Source: JBNKWA01 sp050299555
GTDB taxonomy: Bacteria; Pseudomonadota; Alphaproteobacteria; Rhodobacterales; Rhodobacteraceae
Length of the DNA stretch: 64,000 nt
Direction of reading: 5' to 3'
Assembly (NCBI GenBank): GCA_050299555.1
Contig: JBNKWA010000008.1
Coordinates: 1-64,000 of the forward strand
The position numbers were made by a program, and so were the translations under genes. Positions 7,326 to 14,164 of this stretch are shown here, in pieces (the stretch's first letter is position 1; each line of letters opens with the position of its first letter). The notes below the pieces were generated by a model. It was not told the origin of the DNA and made no database searches. It was given only the letters and a program-made list of their open reading frames with translations.

Positions 7326-9125
7326 ATGACCGACCTCGCCCATATCCGCAACTTCTCCATCGTCGCCCATATCGACCACGGCAAGTCCACGCTTGCCGAC
7401 CGGCTGATCCAGATGACCGGCACCGTGCAGAGCCGCGACATGAAGGAGCAGCTCCTCGACTCCATGGATATCGAGCGCGAGCGCGGCATCACCATCAAGG
7501 CCCAGACCGTGCGCCTCGACTACACCGCGCGGAACGGCGAGGCCTATGTCCTGAACCTCATCGACACCCCCGGCCATGTCGACTTCGCCTACGAGGTCAG
7601 CCGCTCCATGCGCGCGGTCGAGGGCTCGCTGCTGGTTGTCGACGCCTCGCAAGGGGTCGAGGCGCAGACCCTGGCCAACGTCTACCAGGCCATCGACGCC
7701 AACCACGAGATCGTCCCGGTCCTCAACAAGATCGACCTGCCCGCGGCCGAACCCGACGCCGTGCGGGCGCAGATCGAGGACGTCATCGGCCTCGACGCCG
7801 CCGACGCGGTGCTGATCTCCGCCAAGACCGGCCTCGGCATCGAGGACGTGCTCGAGGCCATTGTCCACCGCCTGCCGCCGCCAAAGGGCGACGCCGCCGC
7901 GCCCCTGAAGGCGATGCTGGTCGATAGCTGGTACGACCCCTATCTCGGCGTCGTCGTCCTCGTCCGCATCGTCGACGGCACCCTGCGCAAGAACGACCGC
8001 ATCCGGATGATGAACACCAAGGCGACCTACCAGGTCGACCGCATCGGCGTCTTCAAGCCCGGCATGCTGCCCGTGGACGAACTCACCCCCGGCGAGATCG
8101 GCTTCATCACCGCCTCGATCAAGCAGGTCCGCGACACCCGCGTCGGCGACACCATCACCCACGAGAAACGCCTCGCCGACAAGCCGCTCCCCGGCTTCCA
8201 GCCCGCCCAGCCGGTGGTCTTCTGCGGGCTCTTCCCGGTCGACGCGGCGGATTTCGAGGACATGCGCGACGCCATCGAGAAGCTGGCCCTCAACGACGCC
8301 TCCTTCACCTTCGAGATGGAGACCTCCGCCGCCCTCGGCTTCGGCTTTCGCTGCGGCTTTCTCGGCCTTCTCCACCTCGAGGTGATCCGCGACCGGCTCG
8401 AGCGCGAGTACGACCTCGACCTGATCACCACCGCGCCCTCGGTGATCTACCAGATCCACCTCACCGACGGCTCCCTGCTGGAGCTGCACAACCCCGCCGA
8501 CATGCCCGACATGGTGCGCATCGACCATATCGAGGAGCCGCGCATCAAGGCCACCATCCTGGTGCCGGACGACTACCTCGGCGATGTGCTCAAGCTCTGC
8601 CAGGACCGCCGCGGCATCCAGCTCGACCTCACCTATGCCGGCTCGCGCGCCATGGTGGTCTACGACCTGCCGCTGAACGAGGTGGTCTTCGACTTCTACG
8701 ACCGGCTGAAATCGGTCACCAAGGGCTATGCCAGCTTCGACTACCAGATCACCGGCTACCGCGAGGACACGCTGGTCAAGATGCAGATCCTCGTCAACGA
8801 CGAGCCGGTGGACGCGCTTTCGGTCATGGTCCACCGCGACCGGGCCGAGGCCCGCGGCCGCGCCATGTGCGAGAAGCTCAAAGAGCTGATCCCCCAGCAC
8901 CTCTTCAAGATCCCGATCCAGGCAGCGCTCGGCGGCCGCATCATCGCGCGCGAGACGATTTCCGCTTTACGGAAAGACGTGACCGCGAAATGCTATGGCG
9001 GCGACATCACGCGGAAACGGAAGCTGCTGGAGAAGCAGAAGGCCGGCAAGAAGAAGATGCGCCAGTTCGGCAAGGTGGATATCCCGCAGGAAGCGTTTAT
9101 TAATGCGTTGAAGATGGATGGGTGA
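7326..9125 (+). CDS. lepA: Elongation factor 4 (back-translocase)
   Basis: The 599-residue translational GTPase LepA/EF4, which acts on stalled or mistranslocated ribosomes. G1 is AHIDHGKST (residues 14-22), G3 DTPGHVDF, G4 NKID; the EF-G-like domains and the LepA-specific C-terminal domain ending in QEAFINALKMDG are complete. The ATG at 7326 gives the standard N-terminus MTDLAHIRNFSIVAHIDHGK. The last ten or so codons are noticeably AT-rich compared with the rest of the gene, just before the foreign-looking ATPase gene. Confidence 0.98.
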   Translation: MTDLAHIRNFSIVAHIDHGKSTLADRLIQMTGTVQSRDMKEQLLDSMDIERERGITIKAQTVRLDYTARNGEAYVLNLIDTPGHVDFAYEVSRSMRAVEGSLLVVDASQGVEAQTLANVYQAIDANHEIVPVLNKIDLPAAEPDAVRAQIEDVIGLDAADAVLISAKTGLGIEDVLEAIVHRLPPPKGDAAAPLKAMLVDSWYDPYLGVVVLVRIVDGTLRKNDRIRMMNTKATYQVDRIGVFKPGMLPVDELTPGEIGFITASIKQVRDTRVGDTITHEKRLADKPLPGFQPAQPVVFCGLFPVDAADFEDMRDAIEKLALNDASFTFEMETSAALGFGFRCGFLGLLHLEVIRDRLEREYDLDLITTAPSVIYQIHLTDGSLLELHNPADMPDMVRIDHIEEPRIKATILVPDDYLGDVLKLCQDRRGIQLDLTYAGSRAMVVYDLPLNEVVFDFYDRLKSVTKGYASFDYQITGYREDTLVKMQILVNDEPVDALSVMVHRDRAEARGRAMCEKLKELIPQHLFKIPIQAALGGRIIARETISALRKDVTAKCYGGDITRKRKLLEKQKAGKKKMRQFGKVDIPQEAFINALKMDG

Positions 9126-9184
9126 CGCTCGGCTGCCGATCTAGCTCACCTGCTAAGAAAAATGTTTGATGAGAGGTTATTGCC

Positions 9185-10474
9185 ATGTGGATGGGAAAGC
9201 GCCTTTCTCCGGGCCAGGTATTTACGCCGAGGAAGTCGGACGTGAATTCTGACATGTACATCGAGAGGCGAGACCTTGAGAGGAAGCTAAGGCGCGCTGT
9301 CAATGGCACGCAGAATATTATTGTATTTGGGGATAGCGGGTGCGGTAAGACTTGGCTTTATAAAGAGTATTTTGAATCTAATGGAATCCAGTACCGAACT
9401 GTTGATCTTGCGGTGGCCGTCCTCGAGGGATTGGACAATGCGCTTCTAAAGTCATTGCCTCAACCCGAGTGGCAGGAGATCAAAAAGACGGAAACGGGGG
9501 GCCTAGATGCAAGCATCCTCGTAGCGAAGGCGAACGAAGAAAGGACAATTGAATACCAACGCAGCAGTGCCGCGGCCTTGGAAGTCGCGCTTTCCAGTTT
9601 TGAAAAGTTGCGTGGATCGAGAAAATTTCTTGTATTCGACAACTTTGAGCAAATAACTAGAAATAATAGTCTGGTGGTTGATGTGGCCAGTCTGATTGTG
9701 CGTCTGGATAATGAACAATTTGCAAGATACGGTGTTCGGTTTCTTTTTGTCGGTGTCATTAGCGATATGCGCGAGATCATTGCAAGATACGATCACGCGG
9801 GTACAATTGCGAACCGGCTGACAGAAATTCCGGAAGTCGGATCGCTGTCCGAAAGTGAGTCTCACAAGCTTATTGAACGGGGGCTCCTAGACAAGCTAAA
9901 GATCGAGTATGATGGAGAATTCAAAGAACTTCTCAGAAGAATATCCTTTGTAACGAATAGAAATGCACAACAAATACACGAGCTTTGTTATCAGATTGCT
10001 TGCGAAGCCGAAGAAAACGGGTGGCGGCTGAGCTCGACGGGCGTAGATAGTGCGGAACGGGACTGGGTAGATACCTCCCTTGGCCAGCTAACCGCTTGGG
10101 TCGAGGCACGGATGAACAGGCGCGAGACGAAGATTCAAAGAAGGAACCAGGTCCTCTTTTGTCTGGGCGCCGACGATTCGAGCAGAATACGAGCAACCCA
10201 GGTCGATGCGATGATTCGCAAGTTGTTCCCCGACAAGGCGGGTGCCGCGCAGCTTGGTGTCGATCAGATATTATCTGGTCTTGCGGAGGGCTCCAATCCG
10301 ATTCTTGTGAAGAATCCGAACGACAACTCGTATAGACTTTCTGACCCAAAGCTAAGATTGGCAATCAGGGCTCGATTGAAGGACCTTACACCGAAAACCG
10401 TCAATATTGACATTAACATTATACTCCATAAGGTGCTAAAAATGCATCTAGATTCGAATCGTCTCAAGAATTGA
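9185..10474 (+). CDS. Solitary AT-rich P-loop ATPase, probably horizontally acquired
   Basis: A 429-residue protein with Walker A GDSGCGKT (residues 49-56), a hydrophobic Walker B-like strand FLVFDNFE (148-155), a sensor-like strand RFLFVGVISDMRE near 185, and a basic C-terminal region (RRNQVLFCLG through YRLSDPKLRLAIRARL) that looks like a winged helix. The architecture resembles AAA+/STAND or Orc1/Cdc6-type ATPases. Codon use is clearly AT-rich against GC-rich neighbours. GAGAGG precedes the ATG with good spacing. No partner gene, integrase or tRNA is adjacent. Function unknown; a mobile-element or defence role is only a guess. Confidence 0.75.
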   Translation: MWMGKRLSPGQVFTPRKSDVNSDMYIERRDLERKLRRAVNGTQNIIVFGDSGCGKTWLYKEYFESNGIQYRTVDLAVAVLEGLDNALLKSLPQPEWQEIKKTETGGLDASILVAKANEERTIEYQRSSAAALEVALSSFEKLRGSRKFLVFDNFEQITRNNSLVVDVASLIVRLDNEQFARYGVRFLFVGVISDMREIIARYDHAGTIANRLTEIPEVGSLSESESHKLIERGLLDKLKIEYDGEFKELLRRISFVTNRNAQQIHELCYQIACEAEENGWRLSSTGVDSAERDWVDTSLGQLTAWVEARMNRRETKIQRRNQVLFCLGADDSSRIRATQVDAMIRKLFPDKAGAAQLGVDQILSGLAEGSNPILVKNPNDNSYRLSDPKLRLAIRARLKDLTPKTVNIDINIILHKVLKMHLDSNRLKN

Positions 10475-10668
10475 TCAACATTGCGTGTATATATGTAGTG
10501 TAGGTTGACTATTGCACCCGTCTCAACTTTGTTTGCACATGACAGCAAGGATGCGTGTTTACGCCCACTGCAACGCCGCCGCCCGCATAGCCGCCCCTTT
10601 GCTCCAGATCAAAGCCACCGCTGACGCATTCGCTTAACTGAATGCGTGTTCAAATGGAGAGGCTTTTC

Positions 10669-10848
10669 ATGATCCGTCTTGCGCTGCTTCTTTACGGTGT
10701 CATCGGCACCAGCCTGGCCGGCACCTGCATCATCGTCGCGCTGACCTTGGGTTTTGACACCGCCCGGCCGATCATCCTGGCCGCCGTCATCGGCGGTGCG
10801 GCGGCGATTCCGGTCTCGCTGATGATCGGTAAGCGCCTCGCCGGCTAG
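10669..10848 (+). CDS. Small two-helix membrane protein (often annotated CTP synthetase in Rhodobacteraceae)
   Basis: A 59-residue protein made of two hydrophobic helices (LALLLYGVIGTSLAGTCIIVAL and PIILAAVIGGAAAIPVSLMIG) joined by a short polar loop and ending in KRLAG. I recognise similar short proteins from Rhodobacteraceae that carry the misleading label CTP synthetase; nothing here resembles that enzyme. GGAGAGG lies just before the ATG at 10669, which is preferred over the longer in-frame reading from 10642. Confidence 0.75.
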   Translation: MIRLALLLYGVIGTSLAGTCIIVALTLGFDTARPIILAAVIGGAAAIPVSLMIGKRLAG

Positions 10849-10895
10849 GCCGGTTCGCGGCCCTCTCCGGGCCCTTCCAAAGGCGATTTTGGCGT

Positions 10896-10976
10896 GTCCC
10901 CACGGGTGTCCCCACGCACGTTAACACTTTTGTCGTGCGATATCAGTCACTTGAACCCCCGTCCCCGTGGGGACAC
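10896..10976. repeat. Dispersed GTCCCC palindromic element, copy A
   Basis: Two direct GTCCCCACG half-sites (10896, 10908) are followed by a spacer containing ATATCAGTCACTTGA and then the full palindrome GTCCCCGTGGGGAC (10961-10974), with a further inverted half-site TTGGGGACG just after. The order of parts matches the 70-bp units at 62951-63358. Confidence 0.7.
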
Positions 10977-11035
10977 TTGGGGACGCCCGGGTCGGGAGGG
11001 GTCTTCCGGGCCCCAATCCCGTCTTTTCCTCGCGT

Positions 11036-11161
11036 CTACGAGGCCTCGTCCTCGATGGTTTCGCCGGCGTTTTGCAGGTCGCGGCCGAAGCCCTGCATTG
11101 TCTCGCAGGCGGACAGGCCCATCGCGGCAAGCAGGATCAGGGCGGGCAGCACTCGGTTCAT
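11036..11161 (-). CDS. Entericidin A/B-family small lipoprotein
   Basis: A 41-residue gene. The translation begins MNRVLPALILLAAMGLSAC, giving a short signal with the lipobox LSAC, followed by ETMQGFGRDLQNAGETIEDEAS, the typical entericidin tail (ETMQGFGRD, NAGE). AGAGG is placed before the ATG. Entericidins are tiny cell-envelope lipoproteins linked to stress-induced lysis in enterobacteria; the role in alphaproteobacteria is unclear. It lies between two GTCCCC palindromes. Confidence 0.85.
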   Translation of the reverse strand: MNRVLPALILLAAMGLSACETMQGFGRDLQNAGETIEDEAS

Positions 11162-11233
11162 CGCATTACCTCTGGTGGCGGTTGTTTCGGCGGATAAGGC
11201 CACAAAGCCGGGCCCGCTGGCAAGTTCCCGCGT

Positions 11234-11247
11234 GTCCCCATGGGGAC
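11234..11247. repeat. GTCCCCATGGGGAC palindrome, isolated copy
   Basis: A perfect 14-bp palindrome between the entericidin-like gene and the next small secreted gene, identical to those closing the repeat units near 63 kb. It may be a protein-binding site or a stable RNA hairpin. Confidence 0.75.
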
Positions 11248-11303
11248 GCCTCGATTCCGGCCCGCGCCGTGCTAGGCTGGCCTCCCAACCAAGGGAGGAG
11301 AAA

Positions 11304-11543
11304 ATGACTCGTCTGATTCTCGCTGTTGCCCTGGCGCTCGCCGCAACCCCGGCGCTGGCCTATCACTGCCCGGCCGACATGGCCGCCATCGACGAGGCGC
11401 TGCAGACCGCCAGCCTCTCGGCCGAGGATCTCGCCCGCGTGCAGGAGCTCCGCGCCAAGGGCGAGGAAGAGCACGTCGCCGGCGACCATGACGCCGCCGT
11501 CGAGTCCCTCGGCGAGGCGATGGGAATTCTCGGGATCGAGTAG
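11304..11543 (+). CDS. Small exported helical protein
   Basis: A 79-residue product: signal peptide MTRLILAVALALAATPALA, then an acidic, fully helical domain (DMAAIDEALQTASLSAEDLARVQELRAKGEEEHVAGDHDAAVESLGEAMGILGIE) resembling a single tetratricopeptide-like helical hairpin. An excellent AAGGGAGGAG precedes the ATG. Probably periplasmic; no specific function can be given. Confidence 0.75.
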   Translation: MTRLILAVALALAATPALAYHCPADMAAIDEALQTASLSAEDLARVQELRAKGEEEHVAGDHDAAVESLGEAMGILGIE

Positions 11544-11547
11544 GGGA

Positions 11548-11817
11548 TCAGTTCTCTACGAGCTGCCAGGTCATCATCCAGTCCGGCTCCACCCCGGACT
11601 CCATGGTGGCCCAGGTCTTGCCGCGTGCGGACGCCGGAACGCCCGGCTCCGCCACCGCCGTGGTCTGGACCTGGCCGGCGACGGCGGCGGTGCCCCCACC
11701 CACCGCCGCCGCCAGACCGGAAGCCAACGCGGTGATGGCCGCGGTCAGCACGAACCAATCCGTCGTCACGGCTCCTGACTGATCGGAGAGGAATGCTTTG
11801 ATCGACACTGGGGCCAC
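11548..11817 (-). CDS. Flp-type pilin-like small protein
   Basis: An 89-residue protein with the pattern of Flp/Tad pilins: a short basic-polar leader (SIKAFLSDQSGAVTTDW) followed by one hydrophobic helix (FVLTAAITALASGLAAAVGGG) and a polar tail. No Tad assembly genes are nearby and the usual pilin Glu is not obvious, so it may be an orphan pilin or simply a membrane-anchored protein. Start is a GTG at 11817 or another GTG four codons later; AAAGGCGG lies upstream. It converges on the preceding gene with a 4-bp gap. Confidence 0.55.
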   Translation of the reverse strand: MAPVSIKAFLSDQSGAVTTDWFVLTAAITALASGLAAAVGGGTAAVAGQVQTTAVAEPGVPASARGKTWATMESGVEPDWMMTWQLVEN

Positions 11818-11962
11818 CGCCTTTCACGCTACGCTACCCGCCGGACCCGAGCAGCCCCGCTCCCGTCCGGCGATTACCGTTCTAGCGGTTTCGCGGTGAA
11901 ATTGCTTCAAACTTGAGTTGTATTGGTTAAGTCGGCCCTAAGTCCGCGGCCGCATGCGGACG

Positions 11963-12310
11963 CTACAGCAGTGCCACGCGCTCGGCCCGCTCGGGGTCCG
12001 GGAAGGGCCGCCAGAGGCCATAGTCGGCGGCCTGGATCATCGGGTGGATCTGACCGTACAGGCGCTCCACCTCCTCCGACCGGCCACTGACCAGGCGGAA
12101 TGCCTCGTCCAGTTGGGCCAGCCCCTCAACCTCTATCTCCAGCAGGAAGTCCCGCCCGCCCGACGCCAGCCCCAGCTTTCGCCTGAGCAGCCGCCAGGAC
12201 TGTATCCTGCCATTGGCCCTGAGGTGTTCCATCCAGGATTCGATCGCCATGGCAAAGGCCAACGGATTGGCGGTGTCCTTCAGATCGATGAAGCAATGAT
12301 ACAGATTCAT
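11963..12310 (-). CDS. DUF6614-like small protein
   Basis: A 115-residue cytoplasmic protein beginning MNLYHCFIDLKDTANPLAFAMAIESWMEHLRANGRIQSWRLLRRKLGLA and containing FLLEIEVEGLAQLDEAF. It has the look of a ferredoxin-like alpha/beta dimeric barrel. I recognise it as resembling the DUF6614 group of Rhodobacteraceae; no enzyme activity is known to me. It is divergent from the next secreted-protein gene. Confidence 0.65.
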   Translation of the reverse strand: MNLYHCFIDLKDTANPLAFAMAIESWMEHLRANGRIQSWRLLRRKLGLASGGRDFLLEIEVEGLAQLDEAFRLVSGRSEEVERLYGQIHPMIQAADYGLWRPFPDPERAERVALL

Positions 12311-12433
12311 GGCGTAGCCTCCGGTCCGCGGGCCTTTATGCAACGGTGGGCTTGCCGAATCGCTAACCCGGTGTTGCCAAGGTTTCACCTGATTTGTTTT
12401 GTTCGTTGCCGGTTGAGTCAGATGAGGTCGAAA

Positions 12434-12952
12434 ATGTTCCGTATCCTGTGTTGCATCACCCTTGTCGCCTGCGGGTCGGCTGCCCATGCGGGAGGTCGTG
12501 CCGCAGATGCAGTCTACCAGGAGCTGGCACCCTGCTTGACCGAGGGATTCCTGAAAGCCACGGGGCCCGATGCAACGCCCGCAAGTCTGTCGAAGATGGT
12601 GCGCGAGTATTTCGACCTCGCCTCGGTCGCTGCCCAGAAGTACGGCGGGCGGAATTTCAACCGGGCCAGCAACAAGGCGGCGTTGATGGAGCATGCAGCC
12701 GGCGTGATCGAGCGCGAATTGGGGGAAAACCTCTACTACTATGCCGGTTCGACCCAGTTGAATCTCGACCCTGGGTCGATCAAGGAAATCCGGCCTCGCG
12801 GCCGCTATCAGATCACCGGCCGGGTGCCCGGGGACGAGGCCTTTGTGGTGCGCGTCAGCCAGTCCGGGCCGCATGGATGCCGAATCCACGCCTTCTTCTA
12901 CGGTGGGCTGTCGATCACGGCACTGATGGACGACCGCTTGATCCGGTACTGA
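12434..12952 (+). CDS. Exported protein, weak MlaC resemblance
   Basis: A 172-residue protein with a signal peptide (MFRILCCITLVACGSAAHA). The mature part (LSKMVREYFDLASVAAQKYGGRNFNRASNKAALMEHAAGVIERELGENLYYYAG) has the helix pattern around a YFD motif seen in MlaC/Ttg2D lipid-transport proteins, but the similarity is faint. GAGG lies six bases before the ATG at 12434; an in-frame ATG at 12422 is the alternative. No mla transporter genes are adjacent, so a lipid-binding role is only a suggestion. Confidence 0.6.
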   Translation: MFRILCCITLVACGSAAHAGGRAADAVYQELAPCLTEGFLKATGPDATPASLSKMVREYFDLASVAAQKYGGRNFNRASNKAALMEHAAGVIERELGENLYYYAGSTQLNLDPGSIKEIRPRGRYQITGRVPGDEAFVVRVSQSGPHGCRIHAFFYGGLSITALMDDRLIRY

Positions 12953-13617
12953 CGGCTCCTCCCTGACGCCTGCCACAATTCGCCACAATCGGAGCCGCAA
13001 TTTCGACAAAGTGCGGGACCAACGTGATCCTACCGCCGGGCAAGCATAGCCGGACGGGATTGGGGGCAATCAAGGCTGAAAGTCAGCCGACTATGCAGTT
13101 CTTCCCCATTTGTGCGCGTTGCGTGCCGATTGCGATCGTTGAGTAGCGTGCGGGACGGGCTGCGTTGGTCCGTCCCGCCTCCTGACAACGCGGCGCTCCT
13201 CACCCTCGGGGCACCGTCCCTCCAGTTTCGAGTTTCGAGCACCCGTCGCCCTGCCAGATTGTTGCAAGTCAGCAACTGGTAGGGCGATTTCAGTTATCCA
13301 CAAGATATCGGGTGTGGCGCCATATTTTGGACAAACTGAAGGCTTTTATTAAAGCTGCGCCGGATCGATGGAAACGGCGAGTCATGGGGGCCAAACCGGC
13401 TGCGGGGGCAAGTCGGGAACAATCGATGCTAGGTTTGGCAGGTTGTGTATAGAGTAGGCAGACAGTTGCGTTGACCCAGGGGCGCCGGAACCATGCCAAG
13501 TGCATCGGTCCGGGCGCCCCTGTCTGTCTCTGGCAGCCCGAAACCGGCTAGTATCCGAAAAAAGGAAAGGGGCCGAACGGCCCCTGTGGTTGTCGATCGT
13601 TGGTAGCGGTGCGTGCC
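12953..13617. other. 665-bp gene-free region with inverted repeats and a perfect DnaA box
   Basis: I find no convincing gene here. It contains hairpins GGCTGA/TCAGCC (13074-13088) and GTTGC/GCAAC (13261-13276), a perfect DnaA box TTATCCACA at 13294-13302, a reverse-oriented 8-of-9 match TGTGTATAG at 13444-13452, and between them a short AT-rich stretch around 13300-13350. The right end holds a terminator for the flanking minus-strand gene. Confidence 0.6.
13568..13585 (-). terminator. Rho-independent terminator
   Basis: Read on the minus strand, AGGGGCC-GTTC-GGCCCCT forms a perfect 7-bp stem and is followed by a T-rich run (TTCCTTTTTTC). It lies 32 bp beyond the stop of the DUF6280-like gene. 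Confidence 0.8.
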
Positions 13618-13953
13618 TCAGGCAGCCTCGGCGCCGGCGGCCTCTGCCGCCTCAGCCTGGTGCCGCCGCTCACTCTCCTCGCGACTCAGCGCTACCGAGG
13701 TCCGGACGCCACGGCCGACAAATGCCATCAATCCCTGCACCGTCCGCTCGTTGGGTTCGACGCCGGCACACATCAAGACCTCGCGCCCGTCCCGAGAGCG
13801 AGCCCAACGCGCAATCTGATCCTCGCCATTGCCGTACTTCTTGTCGTCGGCAATTGCGTCGTCCAGCGCAGCCAGTACAACGGCGGCAAACAGACGCCGA
13901 GCGCGAGTTCCCTGGTCGTTGGTGTAGGCATCGCGGTCCACGAAATCGAACAT
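13618..13953 (-). CDS. DUF6280-like small protein
   Basis: A 111-residue soluble protein beginning MFDFVDRDAYTNDQGTRARRLFAAVVLAALDDAIADDKKYGNG and containing RDGREVLMCAGVEPNERTVQGLMAFVGRGVRTS, with an Ala/Glu-rich tail. It matches my recollection of DUF6280, a short family common in Rhodobacteraceae with no known role. AGGGGG precedes the ATG ending at 13953; the longer reading (from 13992) has no ribosome-binding site. A terminator follows, so it is probably a single-gene unit. Confidence 0.7.
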   Translation of the reverse strand: MFDFVDRDAYTNDQGTRARRLFAAVVLAALDDAIADDKKYGNGEDQIARWARSRDGREVLMCAGVEPNERTVQGLMAFVGRGVRTSVALSREESERRHQAEAAEAAGAEAA

Positions 13954-13981
13954 ACCGTGAATCCCCCTGCTCTTCATTATC

Positions 13982-13999
13982 GCAGTGTGCACTGCAATA
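13982..13999. promoter_or_regulatory. GCAGTG-TG-CACTGC inverted repeat upstream of the DUF6280-like gene
   Basis: A perfect 6-bp inverted repeat (13982-13995) about 30 bp before the start codon. It includes most of the 12-mer TGCACTGCAATA (13988-13999), which recurs exactly at 55774-55785 before the phaJ-like gene, suggesting a shared regulator of the PhaR type. Confidence 0.45.
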
Positions 14000-14164
14000 T
14001 GACGTTTTCCCGACAGTTAACTAGTGCAAATCCGACATAGCAGCCATGATTGACACGCATAGGTACACGATTCTCAGATTAGCAAACACCAGTTCAATCC
14101 CGCTCTTGTTGAAAACCATGACGCCCGTGACCGGCGATTTGGCGCCGATGAGAAACATTGCCGG

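Noticed and set aside
13294..13452. Replication origin
   Set aside because: Only one perfect and one imperfect DnaA box are visible, and neighbouring genes are not typical origin neighbours; recorded as a finding but not called as an origin.
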